Shown: positions 48,774 through 59,658, numbered from the stretch's first letter. The stretch: 64,000 nucleotides of DNA from Garcia nutans (GCA_947685225.1 CANTUV010000015.1:1054001-1118000), one strand, 5' to 3'. The notes: generated by a model from the letters alone, not told the origin. Program-made: numbers and translations.

Positions 48774-49571
48774 GTGGTCATCGAGGCCGAAGATAATGAG
48801 GTTGTTAATGCTCTAATAATTGAGAGGCCTCTTAATGGTTTCCAAATAGCAGTAATTTCTGATGATGAAGTAGTGGACTCTAAGGTCTTGAACATGATGA
48901 AGAGCATGAACTATCTTCCCGGAGCTGGCCTTGGAAAGGGCAAGGCTGGTCTGACAAAGCTTCCAGATTTTAAATCTCAAACTTCCATGAAGCCAACAAA
49001 GATGTCCGGCCTAAGAAGAACATTTTTGCCACTTGAAAAAATCTTTGTCAAAGCTCCAGACATGGAACTGCTCCAAGGAAAGCCCGAGCCAATCATGTTC
49101 ATGGGAAAGTTGATCCCGGGTTTTAAAATTTTTACAGATGTTGCCAAGCTAGTGGAGCAAGTGAAGAAAGAGCTCACCCTACCAGCCAATAAAGAATCCA
49201 ATCCGGAAGAGAAGAAGGAAGCTGCCCTAAAAGCTGAAAAGACCCCAAAGGAGATTGCTGCCCCGGTTGAAGAGAAATTTAAAGACATTCTGCCTTATGA
49301 TTTTGAGAACAATGATTTTGATTTTGATTTTAATTTGTCTGCTTTCTATGAGGATAATGATGTTTTCTTTTCTAAAATGAATGCAATAAAGTCTGATTTT
49401 GCTTACTTGTGTGATGTTTCTCCTGATGGTTGCATACATTCAAATAGTAATTACATGAGCTTCTTTAATATTAATTCTGTTAATACACAATCATTAAATT
49501 TGGGAACAACCGAAAATCATAAAAATATTAGCATAGCATCCGACCTTACTCCTGATGAGAGAGAGATTTGA
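48774..49571 (+). pseudogene. Tat-2 G-patch-like linker between protease and RT
   Basis: 265 codons. MKSMNYLPGAGLGKGKAGLT near 48900 has the spaced glycines of a G-patch, a putative RNA-binding motif common between protease and RT in Tat elements. A Lys/Glu-rich and then Asp/Asn/Phe-rich low-complexity stretch follows. Confidence 0.75.
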
Positions 49572-50815
49572 AAAAATATTCAAAAAATATGAAGAAGTAA
49601 TTGCTTGGTCTTATGAGGATATGCCTGGAATAGATCGAGACATAGCCGAACATCTTATTCCTACTTACACTCACATAAAACCTGTCAAACAAAAGCTTAG
49701 GCGATTAAGACCGAGTGGGTTGAATTGGTTAAAGAAGAGGTCACTAAACAAATACAAGTAAAGTTCCTTGAAGTGATAGAATATCCAGATTGGCTAGAAA
49801 ACATATTACCCATGCTAAAGAAAGATGGAAGAATAAAGGTCTGTGTGGACTATAGAGATTTAAATAAGGCTTCCCCTAAAGATAATTTTTCTCTACCCCA
49901 TATAGATGTTCTCATTGATAGTGCGGCCTCTAGCGTGCTACACTCATCTATAGATGGATTTTTTGATACAACCAAGTGTTAATGGCTAAAGAGGATAAAG
50001 CTAAAACTGCTTTCATTACTACATGGGGTATATTTTGTTATAGGGTGATGCCGTTCGGCTTAAAGAATGTTGGAGCAACCTACCAAAGGATGGCCACCAC
50101 ACTATTTTATGACATGATGCACAAAGAGGTTGAAGTATATGTTGATGATATGATGGCGAAATCGGATACAAGGGAGCAACACTTCCAAAACTTAGAATTA
50201 TTCTTCGATAGAGCATTGAAATATAAGCTAAGATTAAACCCGAGAAGTGTGTGTTCGGGGTTACCTCAGGCAAATTGTTGGGACATGTGATTGGTCCGAA
50301 TGGCATTGAGATTGATCCTGAGAAAGTTAAAGTAATTAGGGATATGCCAGCTCCAAAGATGGAGAGAGAAGATCTAGATTCATTGGTAAATTACAGTACA
50401 TTAGCAGATTTATAGCAAAGCTCGCAACAATCTGTGAGCCTATATTCAAATTGCTTAAAAAGAATCAGCCAGTCCTGTGAAATGAAGAGTGTCAAAAGGC
50501 CTTTGAGCGAATAAAGGAGTATCTACTAAATCCACCTATTTTAAAACCACCTAAACCCAATAAACCCTTGTTACTAAACTTAGCAGTAGAACAAAAGTCA
50601 ATAGGAGCCATGCTAGCCCAAGTAGATGAGTTAGGAATTGAGCATGCAGTTTACTATTTGAGTAGAAAGCTTCTACCTTATGAAATTAAGTATAGTATCA
50701 TTGAAAAGACCTGTATAGCCGTGGTTTGGTCTTCTAAGAAGTTGCGGCATTACTTTCAATCTTATAGTGTGCAAGCAATTTTCAAGTTGGATCAAATGAA
50801 GTACTTAAGGTAGAC
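49555..50815 (+). pseudogene. Tat-2 reverse transcriptase and first RNase H
   Basis: RT: VIAWSYEDMPGIDRDIAEHL near 49600, KVCVDYRDLNKASPKDNFSL near 49839, CYRVMPFGLKNVGATYQRM near 50038 and the active site VEVYVDDMMAKSD near 50130. The first RNase H has KSIGAMLAQVDELGIEHAVY near 50590, SRKLLPYE and RHYFQSYSVQAIFKLDQ. At least four frame changes are visible, including one between LNWLKKRS and VKEEVTKQ and another near 49980 with loss of part of the palm. Confidence 0.9.
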
Positions 50816-50835
50816 ACCCTCTTTGATTGGGAATT

Positions 50836-51420
50836 ATGGCCGATAGTTAATAATATTAGAAGAATTTGAGATTGAGTATGTAACTAGAAAAACAATCAAA
50901 GGTAGAGCGGTGGCAGAATTCCTGGCCCAACAACCATTACCAGATAGCGAAGAGGTAGCCCTGGAATTTTCAGATGAACATTTAGAAGCCATTGAAGTAT
51001 AAGGATGGAAAATGCATTTTGATGGAGCAGTGAATAGGAAAGGAGCAGGTTTGGGAGTCATACTATAATCTCCCGAAGGAGAACTTATCCTTTTAGCCAA
51101 AAAGTTAAAATTCAGGGCAACCAATAATATGTTGGAGTACGAAGCATGTATCTTTGGTTTGAAAACCCTATTAATTATGAAGGTGGATAAGGTGAAAGTT
51201 TTTAGCGATTCAATGCTAGTAGTGTCCCAAGTAAATGGAGAGTGGGAGATGAAAAAGGAAAAATTAAAACCATACTACCATTACTTGACCATGATGAAGA
51301 AGAACTTCAAGGAGTGCAGATTTTTACATTTATTAAGAGAAGAAAACTAGATGGTTGATGCCCTAGCTACATTGGCTTCGGTATGGGAAAATATTGTCAA
51401 CTTATTCCTTAAGCCTCTGA
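50836..51420 (+). pseudogene. Tat-2 second (archaeal-type) RNase H
   Basis: WKMHFDGAVNRKGAGLGVIL near 51006, then NNMLEYEACIFGLKTLLIMK near 51125, VKVFSDSMLVVSQVNGEWE near 51197, and MVDALATLASVW near 51351. These are the D-E-D positions of an extra RNase H known only in the Tat lineage. Stops at about 50999, 51066 and 51347. Confidence 0.88.
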
Positions 51421-52727
51421 TTCTGACCAGTTCGTCGACTCCTTGCTATGAATATGAGACAATCATGGAAACTGATACAGACCATGATGCTTGGTATGAT
51501 ACTATAAGACTATTTCTTGAGGAAAGGGAATACCCGTCGAGGGCAACAAAGAAAGAAAGAAGAGCCATAAGGCGGTGGTCTTTGCAATACATAACCTTTC
51601 ATGGAGAGTTATATCGAAGAAGGCCCGATGGGGTGCATTTGAGATGCTTGAGGAAGCCTGAAGTGGAGCATATCATGTCAAAAATACATGCGGGAAGTTG
51701 CGGTCTGCACATGAGTGGTTTGGCCCTAGTTAAGAAGATAGTTTGACAAGGTTACTACTGGTTGACTATGGAGAGAGATTGTATAGAGTTCGTAAAGAAG
51801 TGCCAACAATGTCAGATATATGGTAATTTGAATCACATGGCTCCTGAAGAATTACATTCTATGTCTTCACCCTGGTCCTTTGCCACTTGGGGTATCGACA
51901 TTATAGGAGAGATACATCTGACAGCCTCAAACGGTCACCGTTTCATTGTAGTGGCGGTATATTATTTTTCAAAATGGGTCAAAGCCGAATCCTTCAACAA
52001 ACTGGGCACAAGTCAGATGGCTAGATTTATTGTAAAGAAGCTCATCTGCAGGTATGGAGTCCCGCACACTGTGATATCAGACAATGGGGTACAGTTTCAA
52101 GGAGCAGTTAAGGACTTATTCTCAAAGTGCCAAATCCATCATCACCGATCTTCTCCTTATAGTCCAAAGGCTAATGAAGCAACAAACAAGAGAATTAAGT
52201 AGATCTTGTCCAAGATGACTAAGACATACAGGGATTGGTCAGAGATGCTTCCTTTTGCTTTGTGGGGATATAGAACAAGTGTGCGAACACCGACTGGAAT
52301 GACACCATTCTCCTTGGTTTATGGGATGGAAGCAGTGTTACTAATTGAAATTGAGATCAAGTCGTTAAGAGTGGTCTTGAAAGTTGAACTGCTTGAAATG
52401 AAATGGGTAGTGAGCAGATACACACAGTTAGCTTTACTAGAGGAGAGAAGGTTAAAAGCATTGTATCATCATCAACTGTATCAAAGGAAGATAGCTCGGG
52501 CTTATAATAGAAAAGTTAAGATCAGAAAACTCAAAGTCGGGGATTTAGTGTTGAAACAATGTAAGCCTAATGTATCTGATCCAAGAGGGAAGTTTAAGCC
52601 TAGCTGTGAAGGGCCATATGTTGTGAAACAATTCATGAACAAGGGTGCAGTGAAGCTATCAGACATGGACGGGAATGAGTTTAGTGAGCCAGTGAACATT
52701 GATAGGTTGAAGAGGTTTTATGTATAA
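51421..52727 (+). pseudogene. Tat-2 integrase, broken
   Basis: The zinc-binding HIMSKIHAGSCGLHMSG near 51669 leads into CIEFVKKCQQCQIYGN. The catalytic core has WGIDIIGEIHL near 51888, TVISDNGVQFQGA near 52070 and SPKANEATNKRIK near 52161. That last region looks about three residues short around the catalytic Glu. The C-terminal part ends RLKRFYV at 52727. Stops at about 51745 and 52200. Confidence 0.9.
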
Positions 52728-52729
52728 AA

Positions 52730-52900
52730 AAAAGAGCTCGCTAGGTTGAAAACCCAAAAAGGGCGGCCTAGGCAAAAGTTAGAGTAGTTTGCTAGTACTG
52801 AAAACCCAAAAGGGCAGGCTAGGCAACAATTAGGGCTAAATGAGGGAAAATCATCAATTAGAAAACCTAAAAGGGCTAGTTAGAAACAGGAGTGATCTTA
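52730..52900 (+). repeat. Tandem GAAAACCC/AAGGGC repeats after integrase
   Basis: Two to three imperfect units of roughly 55 bp, each with TTGAAAACCCAAAA-like and GGGCGGCCTAGGCAA-like words. The same family recurs at 53530-53840. Confidence 0.8.
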
Positions 52901-53182
52901 TATATGCTGGCTTTATGTTTGGTTGTTCCCCAATTTAATAAAACAAAATTAATATTAAAACTGTTATAAGTATTTGACCAGATATGGATGAAATAAATAA
53001 ACACAATAGCAAAAGTTGATGACAAATTATAAAAGGAAAAGAAGCATCTTTATGACTTTTATTATTATTTTTTCATCCTAACAATACACTTTCTAAATTA
53101 ACAAATGTAAAATCTATGGCATACGATAAGTGTAACGTGCAGGCTAGCTTTGCTTCAGCTGATCCAAGTAGGCTTTAGTCAA
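52901..53182. other. Spacer between the repeats and antisense gene A
   Basis: AT-rich noncoding sequence. It should contain the 3' end of the antisense transcript. Confidence 0.4.
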
Positions 53183-54415
53183 TCAAGGCATGTCTAAATC
53201 GGGAGTGAATTCAAAATTGTGAGGCTCAGCTCTATACTGAAGGCCATGTCGATAGGGATCATAGCAAGTACCTCGGTGAAAAATAGCAAGAGGTACATAC
53301 ATCAAATATGTCCGCATGGTGATACAAAAAATCTTCCACCAAGGTATCAACCAATGGATATTGACTTCAGCGCGTGAATGGATCCAAACAATCCAGTCAG
53401 CATATGAAGAAGCAAGATGGAGTAGTTTTCTAGCAGAATGATGCCATGGCAGGTATCTAGCAAAATCCATGGATGGAGTATCAAGCAAGCAGAGACGCTC
53501 CTGAAGCCAAATCTGTAAGGAAAAAAAAAGAAGAGTTTGCTAAGTTAAAAACCAGCAAGGGCAGCTTAGACAAAATTTAGGACAACTCGCTAGTTCCGAA
53601 AATCCACATGGGTGGACTAGAAAAAAATTAGAGCAATATAAAATATAATAAAAAAAGAGAGGTCAGCTAAGTTGAAAACCCACAAGGGCGGCTTAGGCAA
53701 AAATTAGGATAGCTTGCCAGTTCCGAAAACCCGTATGGGCTGACTAGGCAAAAATTAGAACAATAAAAAAATAAATAAAAAAAGAAGAAGAAGAAAGAGA
53801 AAACCTAAATTGAAAATCCAAAAGGGCAGTTTAGGTAATTACCTAAAGCAACAATGGACTCCCGGTCAGTCTCTTTGACAATCCTGATTTAAGTTGGTCT
53901 AATCCAACTAAAGTCTCAGCTAAGATCACGGGTATCGGCGATGAGCCTCCTTCCATTTGGTCCATGATATCCAATACTCGTGGATCAATATCACCATCAG
54001 AGGAAACAAGCAAGAATTGGCCAAGCAAGCAAAGACAAAGCATAGGTCCCCATGCCTTAGTAGGAGCCAAATGAGGAAGGAAAAAGTCAATTAAGGGACC
54101 GAGCAGAATTTTCTCATCTCTCATCAACTGTAGAACTTCGGGCTTTGAGATTTAAAATAACATCGGCATCTTCTGTTGAGTCTTGGAAATCAATATTGGC
54201 AACACCATTTGTTGATTGCATGGATATCCAAGGATGGCCTCAAATTCTTCAATCAAGGGACATATTTCGAAGCCATTAATTTTAAATGTCCTAGAATCCA
54301 CATTCCAAAAAGAAGCCATGGCATGTAAAAAAGAATGGTCCAATTTGACATTTTGAAAACACTTCAAAGTATTAATTTTTGACCAAGATATTTATTTCCA
54401 ATGAATGGCATTCAT
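53183..54415 (-). pseudogene. Antisense gene A of Tat-2 (DUF7745-like), 2 exons
   Basis: Exon 1 is 54415-53843 (191 codons) and exon 2 is 53512-53183 (110 codons). The intron is GT-AG, phase 0, with a strong T-rich acceptor TTTTTTTTCCTTACAG. Exon 1 has MASFWNVDSRTFKINGFEIC, PLIEEFEAILGYP, APTKAWGPMLCLCLLGQF and SSPIPVILAETLVGLDQL. Exon 2 has WLQERLCLLD, RKLLHLASSYADWIVWIHS and ends TPDLDMP. This resembles proteins labelled DUF7745 in plants (family name from memory). Function unknown. Stops at 54392-54394, 54152-54154 and 53843-53845 (the last codon of exon 1) make it nonfunctional. Confidence 0.72.
53530..53840. repeat. Tandem repeats within the intron of antisense gene A
   Basis: About five imperfect units of 50-60 bp (GTTGAAAACCCACAAGGGCG, GCTTAGGCAAAAATTAGGA, GCTAGTTCCGAAAA and variants). 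They belong to the same family as the units at 52730-52900 and fill almost the whole intron 53513-53842. Confidence 0.85.
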
Positions 54416-54826
54416 ATTTTTAAATAGAACTTTTATTTTCTTCAAATGGAGTTCGGTCATTGTTGATGAATGAAGGAAAATTAGAAGTGTTAAAAGGAGT
54501 TTTTAAGTTGAAGTGGAATATCTCTTGGTTTCTATATGAAATTATGGCATGAAAAGTGATTTTATAGAAGAACCCATGCTATTCCAAAATTGATAGGGAA
54601 AAGAATGGGACCGAGATGCATGAGGAGAAGGAATTGGCGATGAAAGTTCTTTAATTGCCGTGTTGCATTTGGTTTAGTTAATTGGTATGACTGTGAATGT
54701 GAAAAGGAAAATTGTAGCGCAATAATAATGATGATAAAAAAAAGTTGCAATAAAATAAAAATTATATATCACCATTATTATTTTTATACTTAATGTTTCC
54801 ATAATTGATACAATATTCATACATCA
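54416..54826. other. Spacer between the two antisense genes
   Basis: It would hold the 3' end of gene B and the promoter of gene A. A weak TATA-like TTCATATAGAAACC is present on the minus strand near 54540. Otherwise featureless. Confidence 0.4.
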
Positions 54827-56919
54827 CTAAGAAGGAGGTGGTAGATCATCGAATAGAGCTCTAAAAAAATCATCGCCTGTTGGAGGAGGAGGCATATCAC
54901 CAGTCCCAAGTCCGCCCAAAGTAAGAGCACCAGAATCTCTATTACCTTGGAGTTCTGATCTGTAACGGTCCTCATCAGAAGTAGATGAAAGGATCTCATG
55001 GTTATCAATTTGGGGGCCTCTAGATGAAGAAGCACCAGGATCTCTCATCCCCTAAAACCGAAAGTCTCAAAAATTTTATTCTGATTGATGGTACAAATTT
55101 TCAAAATGGGAAACCTGTTGACGATTAGCGGCCAACTCTTCTTGAAGTTTCTTGTTTTGTTCTTCATGCATCCGCTATGAGCCAGAAAGGAAAAGAGTAA
55201 GAGCATACATAATCATGCATACATATAACATAACTTATCATGGGAATAAGAAAATCTACCAGGTAATTCATGTCAATGCCCTGTGGATGAGATGGCATAT
55301 CCGATGGACAAGAATGAGAAAATGAAGGAGTAGTAAAAGAAGGTCCAGCCTCATGATCAAATGAGCCAGCAGCCTGCAATAATCATTAAACAAGTTAAAA
55401 TAAGTTAAGAAGCGATTACAATGGAAAAATGGTAAAAGCTTACTTGAGAAGTGCCAGCCCCAAGATGTGGAACAAACTCTCCTCCCTCTCCATGATGTTC
55501 CTCTTCATCTCTATCCTCATTTTCTTCAGAAATTTCCCATACACTAATACGAGATACGTCAAAGTTCAAAAGCCCTATTTGAATAAATTGGGTATAAGAT
55601 GCACCCGGTGGATAGAGAAATGTTTCAACATCATAACCGTGCCGGGCCAACCACCATGCATTCTCCAGCATTGATTTGAGAGCCGAGAACTTGTACATGA
55701 TCTGACAACCAAAATTTTAATCTCGGATACCCGACTCTCTCTCGAAAATACCAAGCACCTTCACAAGATTGTGCTCATATGCCCATGCCTACAAAAATAA
55801 TAAAAATCAAATTCATGCAAGAATAAGGATGGAATTTACATTGGTGGAAGATGAGTACCTCGACAATCACCATAAAACCAACAAAGGACTTCTTATTTCT
55901 GGAAATTTTGTCAAGACCATGGTAAAGACAGGCAAGACCAGCTTCACCCTAGCCATAAAGCGGTACCATCCTCATATAAGTAAGGGCCCTCAATACCGAC
56001 AAATGGATGGCGGATTCGATGCTTCCTAAAATGGTCTACCCGAGTAAATACAACAAGAATCCTCGAGCATATTGTTTTGCTGTGTCTTTGTGAACCCATC
56101 CTTCATAGTTCATCCAATAACTACGAATTGGCTCAATTTTTATCTTGAAAGGCCCTTTAAATGATGGTTCTATACCAATTAATTGTTGTATTTCTTCAAA
56201 TGTCAGAATATCATTGGTAAGAGGAACCGGAAGGCCATCATACCGGATACCAATTATAGCTGTATAATCGACTGGACCAATTGTCATCTCTCCAATGGGC
56301 AAGTGAAAAGTATGAGTTGTGTCCAACCATCTTTCTGTAAGCGCCTGGATCACGCTCTGATCTATCGGATACTCCTTGGATGGTAATTGCAAGATGAAGC
56401 TTTCAAAACCACAATTTCAGATAATCTGCCTTAACCGAGAAGGCGCTACATCGTACCATTGTCGGGCTTTGTAGACATACCCTCTGCCCCAAATAATGCA
56501 ACGATCGCGCTAACACGGAGCCAGGTAAGTTAACACAAGGTAAGTATATCATTATATCAATACCACCGATTTTTAGGCTAAATTAATTTATATTCTATTT
56601 TTAGTCTATCTATTTACTTAATTTCTTAAATATATTCATCTAAATAATTTATTTTTCCTAAATTTTCTAAAAAAACAGAAAAGGAAACAAAAATATAAAA
56701 AAGAAATGGAAAAGAAAAAATATAAAAAGAAACAGAAAAAAAATACGAAAAAAAAAATTAAAAACAAAAATATAATAATTAAATAATTACCTTGCTCTTT
56801 TGATTTGAACTACGATGAAGCGGTATCCCGGCTAGTAGACTTATATTTCTATCTTTATGCCGCCGAATAAACTCCAATAACTCAACATTAGATCGAGTTC
56901 CTGATCTTGAAGCATGCAT
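54827..56919 (-). pseudogene. Antisense gene B of Tat-2: plant mobile domain (PMD) gene, 6 exons
   Basis: The exons in transcript order are 56919-56791, 56509-55859, 55788-55444, 55373-55260, 55174-55115 and 55051-54827. They sum to 1524 nt (508 codons with stop); all introns are GT-AG and phase 0. Exon 2 has ARQWYDVAPSRLRQII, ERWLDTTHTFHLPIGEMTI, YTAIIGIRYDGLPVPL and ACLYHGLDKISRN; exon 3 starts AWAYEH. This is the order of the plant mobile domain seen in MAIN/MAIL proteins and captured by Mutator-like and gypsy elements. Exon 5 is Gln/Glu/Lys-rich and coil-like, and the C-terminus is acidic and proline-rich. Four in-frame stops (56417, 56036, 55949, 55717) inactivate this copy. Role unknown. 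Confidence 0.82.
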
Positions 56920-57013
56920 TTTCTCCAAAACTCTATGCTAAATTCTGTAATGAAAGATTTATAGTTATGAAATAAAGAAGTTTGATGTGAATGAAATGAA
57001 GAGCTGAGTGCTG

Positions 57014-57023
57014 TATTTATATA
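57014..57023 (-). promoter_or_regulatory. TATA box for antisense gene B
   Basis: On the minus strand CTATATAAATA lies about 95 bp before the start codon at 56919, a normal plant spacing with a short leader. It lies inside Tat-2 just before the polypurine tract of the sense strand. Confidence 0.65.
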
Positions 57024-57259
57024 GAGGAATGGCAAAGAAAAAAATAAAATTCAAAAAGTAAATTTCACTATTGATGAATAGTACGTTACTATTTACAAAT
57101 AGTAGGTTACTATTTACAAATAGTAAATATATAGTAGTGGTGAGTGTATAAACAGTAACTATACAGTAAATAAATAGAAAACTCAATTATTCAATTTAAT
57201 CATTCAAATACTTGTGTGTATATAAATATTTTTGTACTTTTAAAATATTTTCACACACA

Positions 57260-57277
57260 GGGGGAAAGGAGAAGATA
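57260..57277 (+). promoter_or_regulatory. Tat-2 polypurine tract
   Basis: GGGGGAAAGGAGAAGA directly precedes the LTR start TGTGCGTG at 57278. It primes plus-strand DNA synthesis. Confidence 0.75.
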
Positions 57278-59658
57278 TGTGCGTGTGCATGGTAAAAATT
57301 AGCTAAATTTTTTTAAATTCCTTTAGTATATTACTGACTATAATTATCCTTACGTCCAAAACCTAAATTTTTTACAAATTCCTTTAGTATATTACTGACT
57401 ATAGACCCTTAATTTTTGACCTAGTCTGTTCCGATATTTTTTTTATATAGTCCAAAATAATTTTTGTTGTATTTTAATTAAATAATATTTATTTTAATAT
57501 TTAATATTTATAATTTTTAATAAAAATAAAAATGGTAAAGTTAAATAAATAAAAATAAATAAATAAAAAATAAAAATCGGCGACGAAGGTGAATCAGCCA
57601 GGCCAATTCACCCGCAGGAATTTCCTGCGGGCGAAATGGCCCAAGGCCACCTATGGCGAATTAGCTGGCTGCCCAGTGCTGGCCCTCGCAGCTCGTAATC
57701 CTCACAGTTTTTGCCAGCAAGTTTTTTGCCAGCATAATTTTCTAACGCAGTTTTTCCGAAACCAAATTCTATTTGGTTTTGGTTTCTTTTCCTAATTAGT
57801 TTTAATTTCCTTAAACAATTAGAAGTAGGTTTATGATTTTTTCTATAAATAACACATTAAAACTCAGAATTAATGGATTAAATTTTTTTTACTAGAGAAC
57901 AACTTTGGACTTCTGATTGAGGAAAAAAGAGGAGAAAACCCTAGCAAGAGACATTAGCAACAAGAAGCAATCAACAATCCATCAAAGGTAGCAACACTGC
58001 CTTTGTCTTTGATCTTCCAGAAGCAAATTGTGCAGGAACCAATGAACGGAGGTTTGATTATGAATCTTTGATTTGATGTTATTTACAATGTTTCCATTGT
58101 TTTTTTAAGTAACCTAAATTATTAAACTTAGTAATATATTTTACATTAAATCATACATTCATCCAGTAGCCATTAGTCAATGATCAAAACTTCAAAACCC
58201 TAAAACTGTTCTTCCCTTTCCAGAACCTTATAACCCTAAAATATTTCTCTCCCATTTCCAAAACTTCAAAAAATCCTAAATTACTCTTCTGTTTCCAAAA
58301 ACCTTAAAAACCCTAAATTATTTCTTCTGCTTCCAAAAACCTTAAAAACCCTAAAGTATTTTTTCTGTTTCCAAAAGCTTTAAAACCCTAAATTGTTTTT
58401 CCCCAACTATTTTCATCTAAACCATAACTTTTTGTCCAAAATTTCAAAATGTTTTCTTAAATCTCCAAACCCTAGTCTTCTTTATGTTTTCTAAAAATCA
58501 TAATTATTTTTATAAAACTCTAAACTGTTTCTTAAATCCTAAACCAAATATGTTTTCTAAAATACCAAAATCCCTAACTTTCTCGAAAAACCAAAACAGT
58601 AAACCCTAGTTTTCCTAAACCCTAATCCAGTGAACTTAAAACCCAAACTAGTGAATCCAAACCCTAAAGCCATAACCCAGCAAACTTAAAATAACAATCC
58701 AGTAAACATGAATTATAAACCTAATGTCTTAAGATTTCAAAACCCTAATTTCATGATGTTAACCTTAAACCCTAATTTGATTAACCAAAACCCTTACTAC
58801 TTTCTTAAATTCATAAAACCCTAATCTATTCCAAATTTTCAAAATCTTTACAGTAGCCTATTCTAAAATCCCAAAACCCTAATTATTAATTAAAGAACCC
58901 TAAATTGAGACATAAACCTAAATTTATATCTTTACTTGCTTTATTTAATTTTAGATTTGATTATGTAGTTTTTTATATGTTCTGATGGTTGATTTATTTA
59001 ATTTCAATGCTTGATTTATTTAATTTATCATGGATGAATATTTTCTTTTCTTTTTTTTTATTATGATTTGTTTGTTTTAGTATTCAAATTGTAAAGGGTA
59101 TGTTTCCATTATTGGGTACCTTATTAGTTAAATTTTATGTAATTTAAATTGCCTTTTATATTTTGGACCAATGTAAAGGACATGTTTCCATCTTTCAGTG
59201 GGTGTCCTATCTAATTTAGACATGGACGATGTAAGGACATGTTTCCATCCTCGGATGGGTATCCATTTATTTACTTTGTTTGGACCTTGCTTTAATTTTA
59301 ATATAATGATGCTTTATTTTAATTGTTGCATGAAATATGGATATTATTATTATTATATTTAAGAATTTTGTAATATTAAGACCTACAAGGGAGGCTGGTT
59401 CCAATGAACCAAGAGTTGGGGGGGTGCTGGGCCATTTCTCACCTTCCATATACGTACCCAACTTTCTGAACCCATTAGGGGGGTTGGAGATTCCTTAGGG
59501 ATCGAGTTATCCACCCCTTTCTTTTTTTTCAGCCCATCCGGGTGGCGACTCTATTTTCTCCGGGCTTAGATCCGTGTTCTCTAAGACCCTGAGCCTAAAC
59601 AATGTCGAAGTCGCAAGAACCATTCCACCGGGAGTGGGGGCAAAAATCCCTGCTCACA
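57278..59658 (+). repeat. Tat-2 3' LTR
   Basis: About 2.38 kb from TGTGCGTGTGCATGG to CCCTGCTCACA. The TATA box CTATAAATAACAC at about 57843 separates a GC-richer U3 block (57585-57720), which carries a perfect 10-bp-arm palindrome at 57611-57631, from a long region rich in AAACCCTAA words (58185-58915). The last 430 bp match the 5' LTR remnant at 44921-45349. No target duplication can be checked because the 5' LTR start is lost. Confidence 0.85.

Larger units (their letters stand above)
44921..59658 (+). mobile_element. Tat-2: Tat-lineage Ty3/gypsy element with two antisense genes
   Basis: Order: 5' LTR remnant 44921-45349, primer-binding site 45351, leader, gag 46441, protease, G-patch-like region, RT, RNase H, second RNase H, integrase to 52727, antisense genes 53183-56919, polypurine tract 57260, 3' LTR 57278-59658. 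Two RNase H domains and the tRNA-Arg primer site are hallmarks of the Tat/Ogre lineage. The internal region is about 11.9 kb. The 5' LTR has lost about 1.9 kb at the Tekay junction. Many stops are present, so it is not autonomous now. Confidence 0.93.

Noticed and set aside
58185..58915. Interstitial telomere (chromosome fusion scar)
   Set aside because: The AAACCCTAA words are irregularly spaced, embedded in an LTR, and have a counterpart in a second LTR of the same family.
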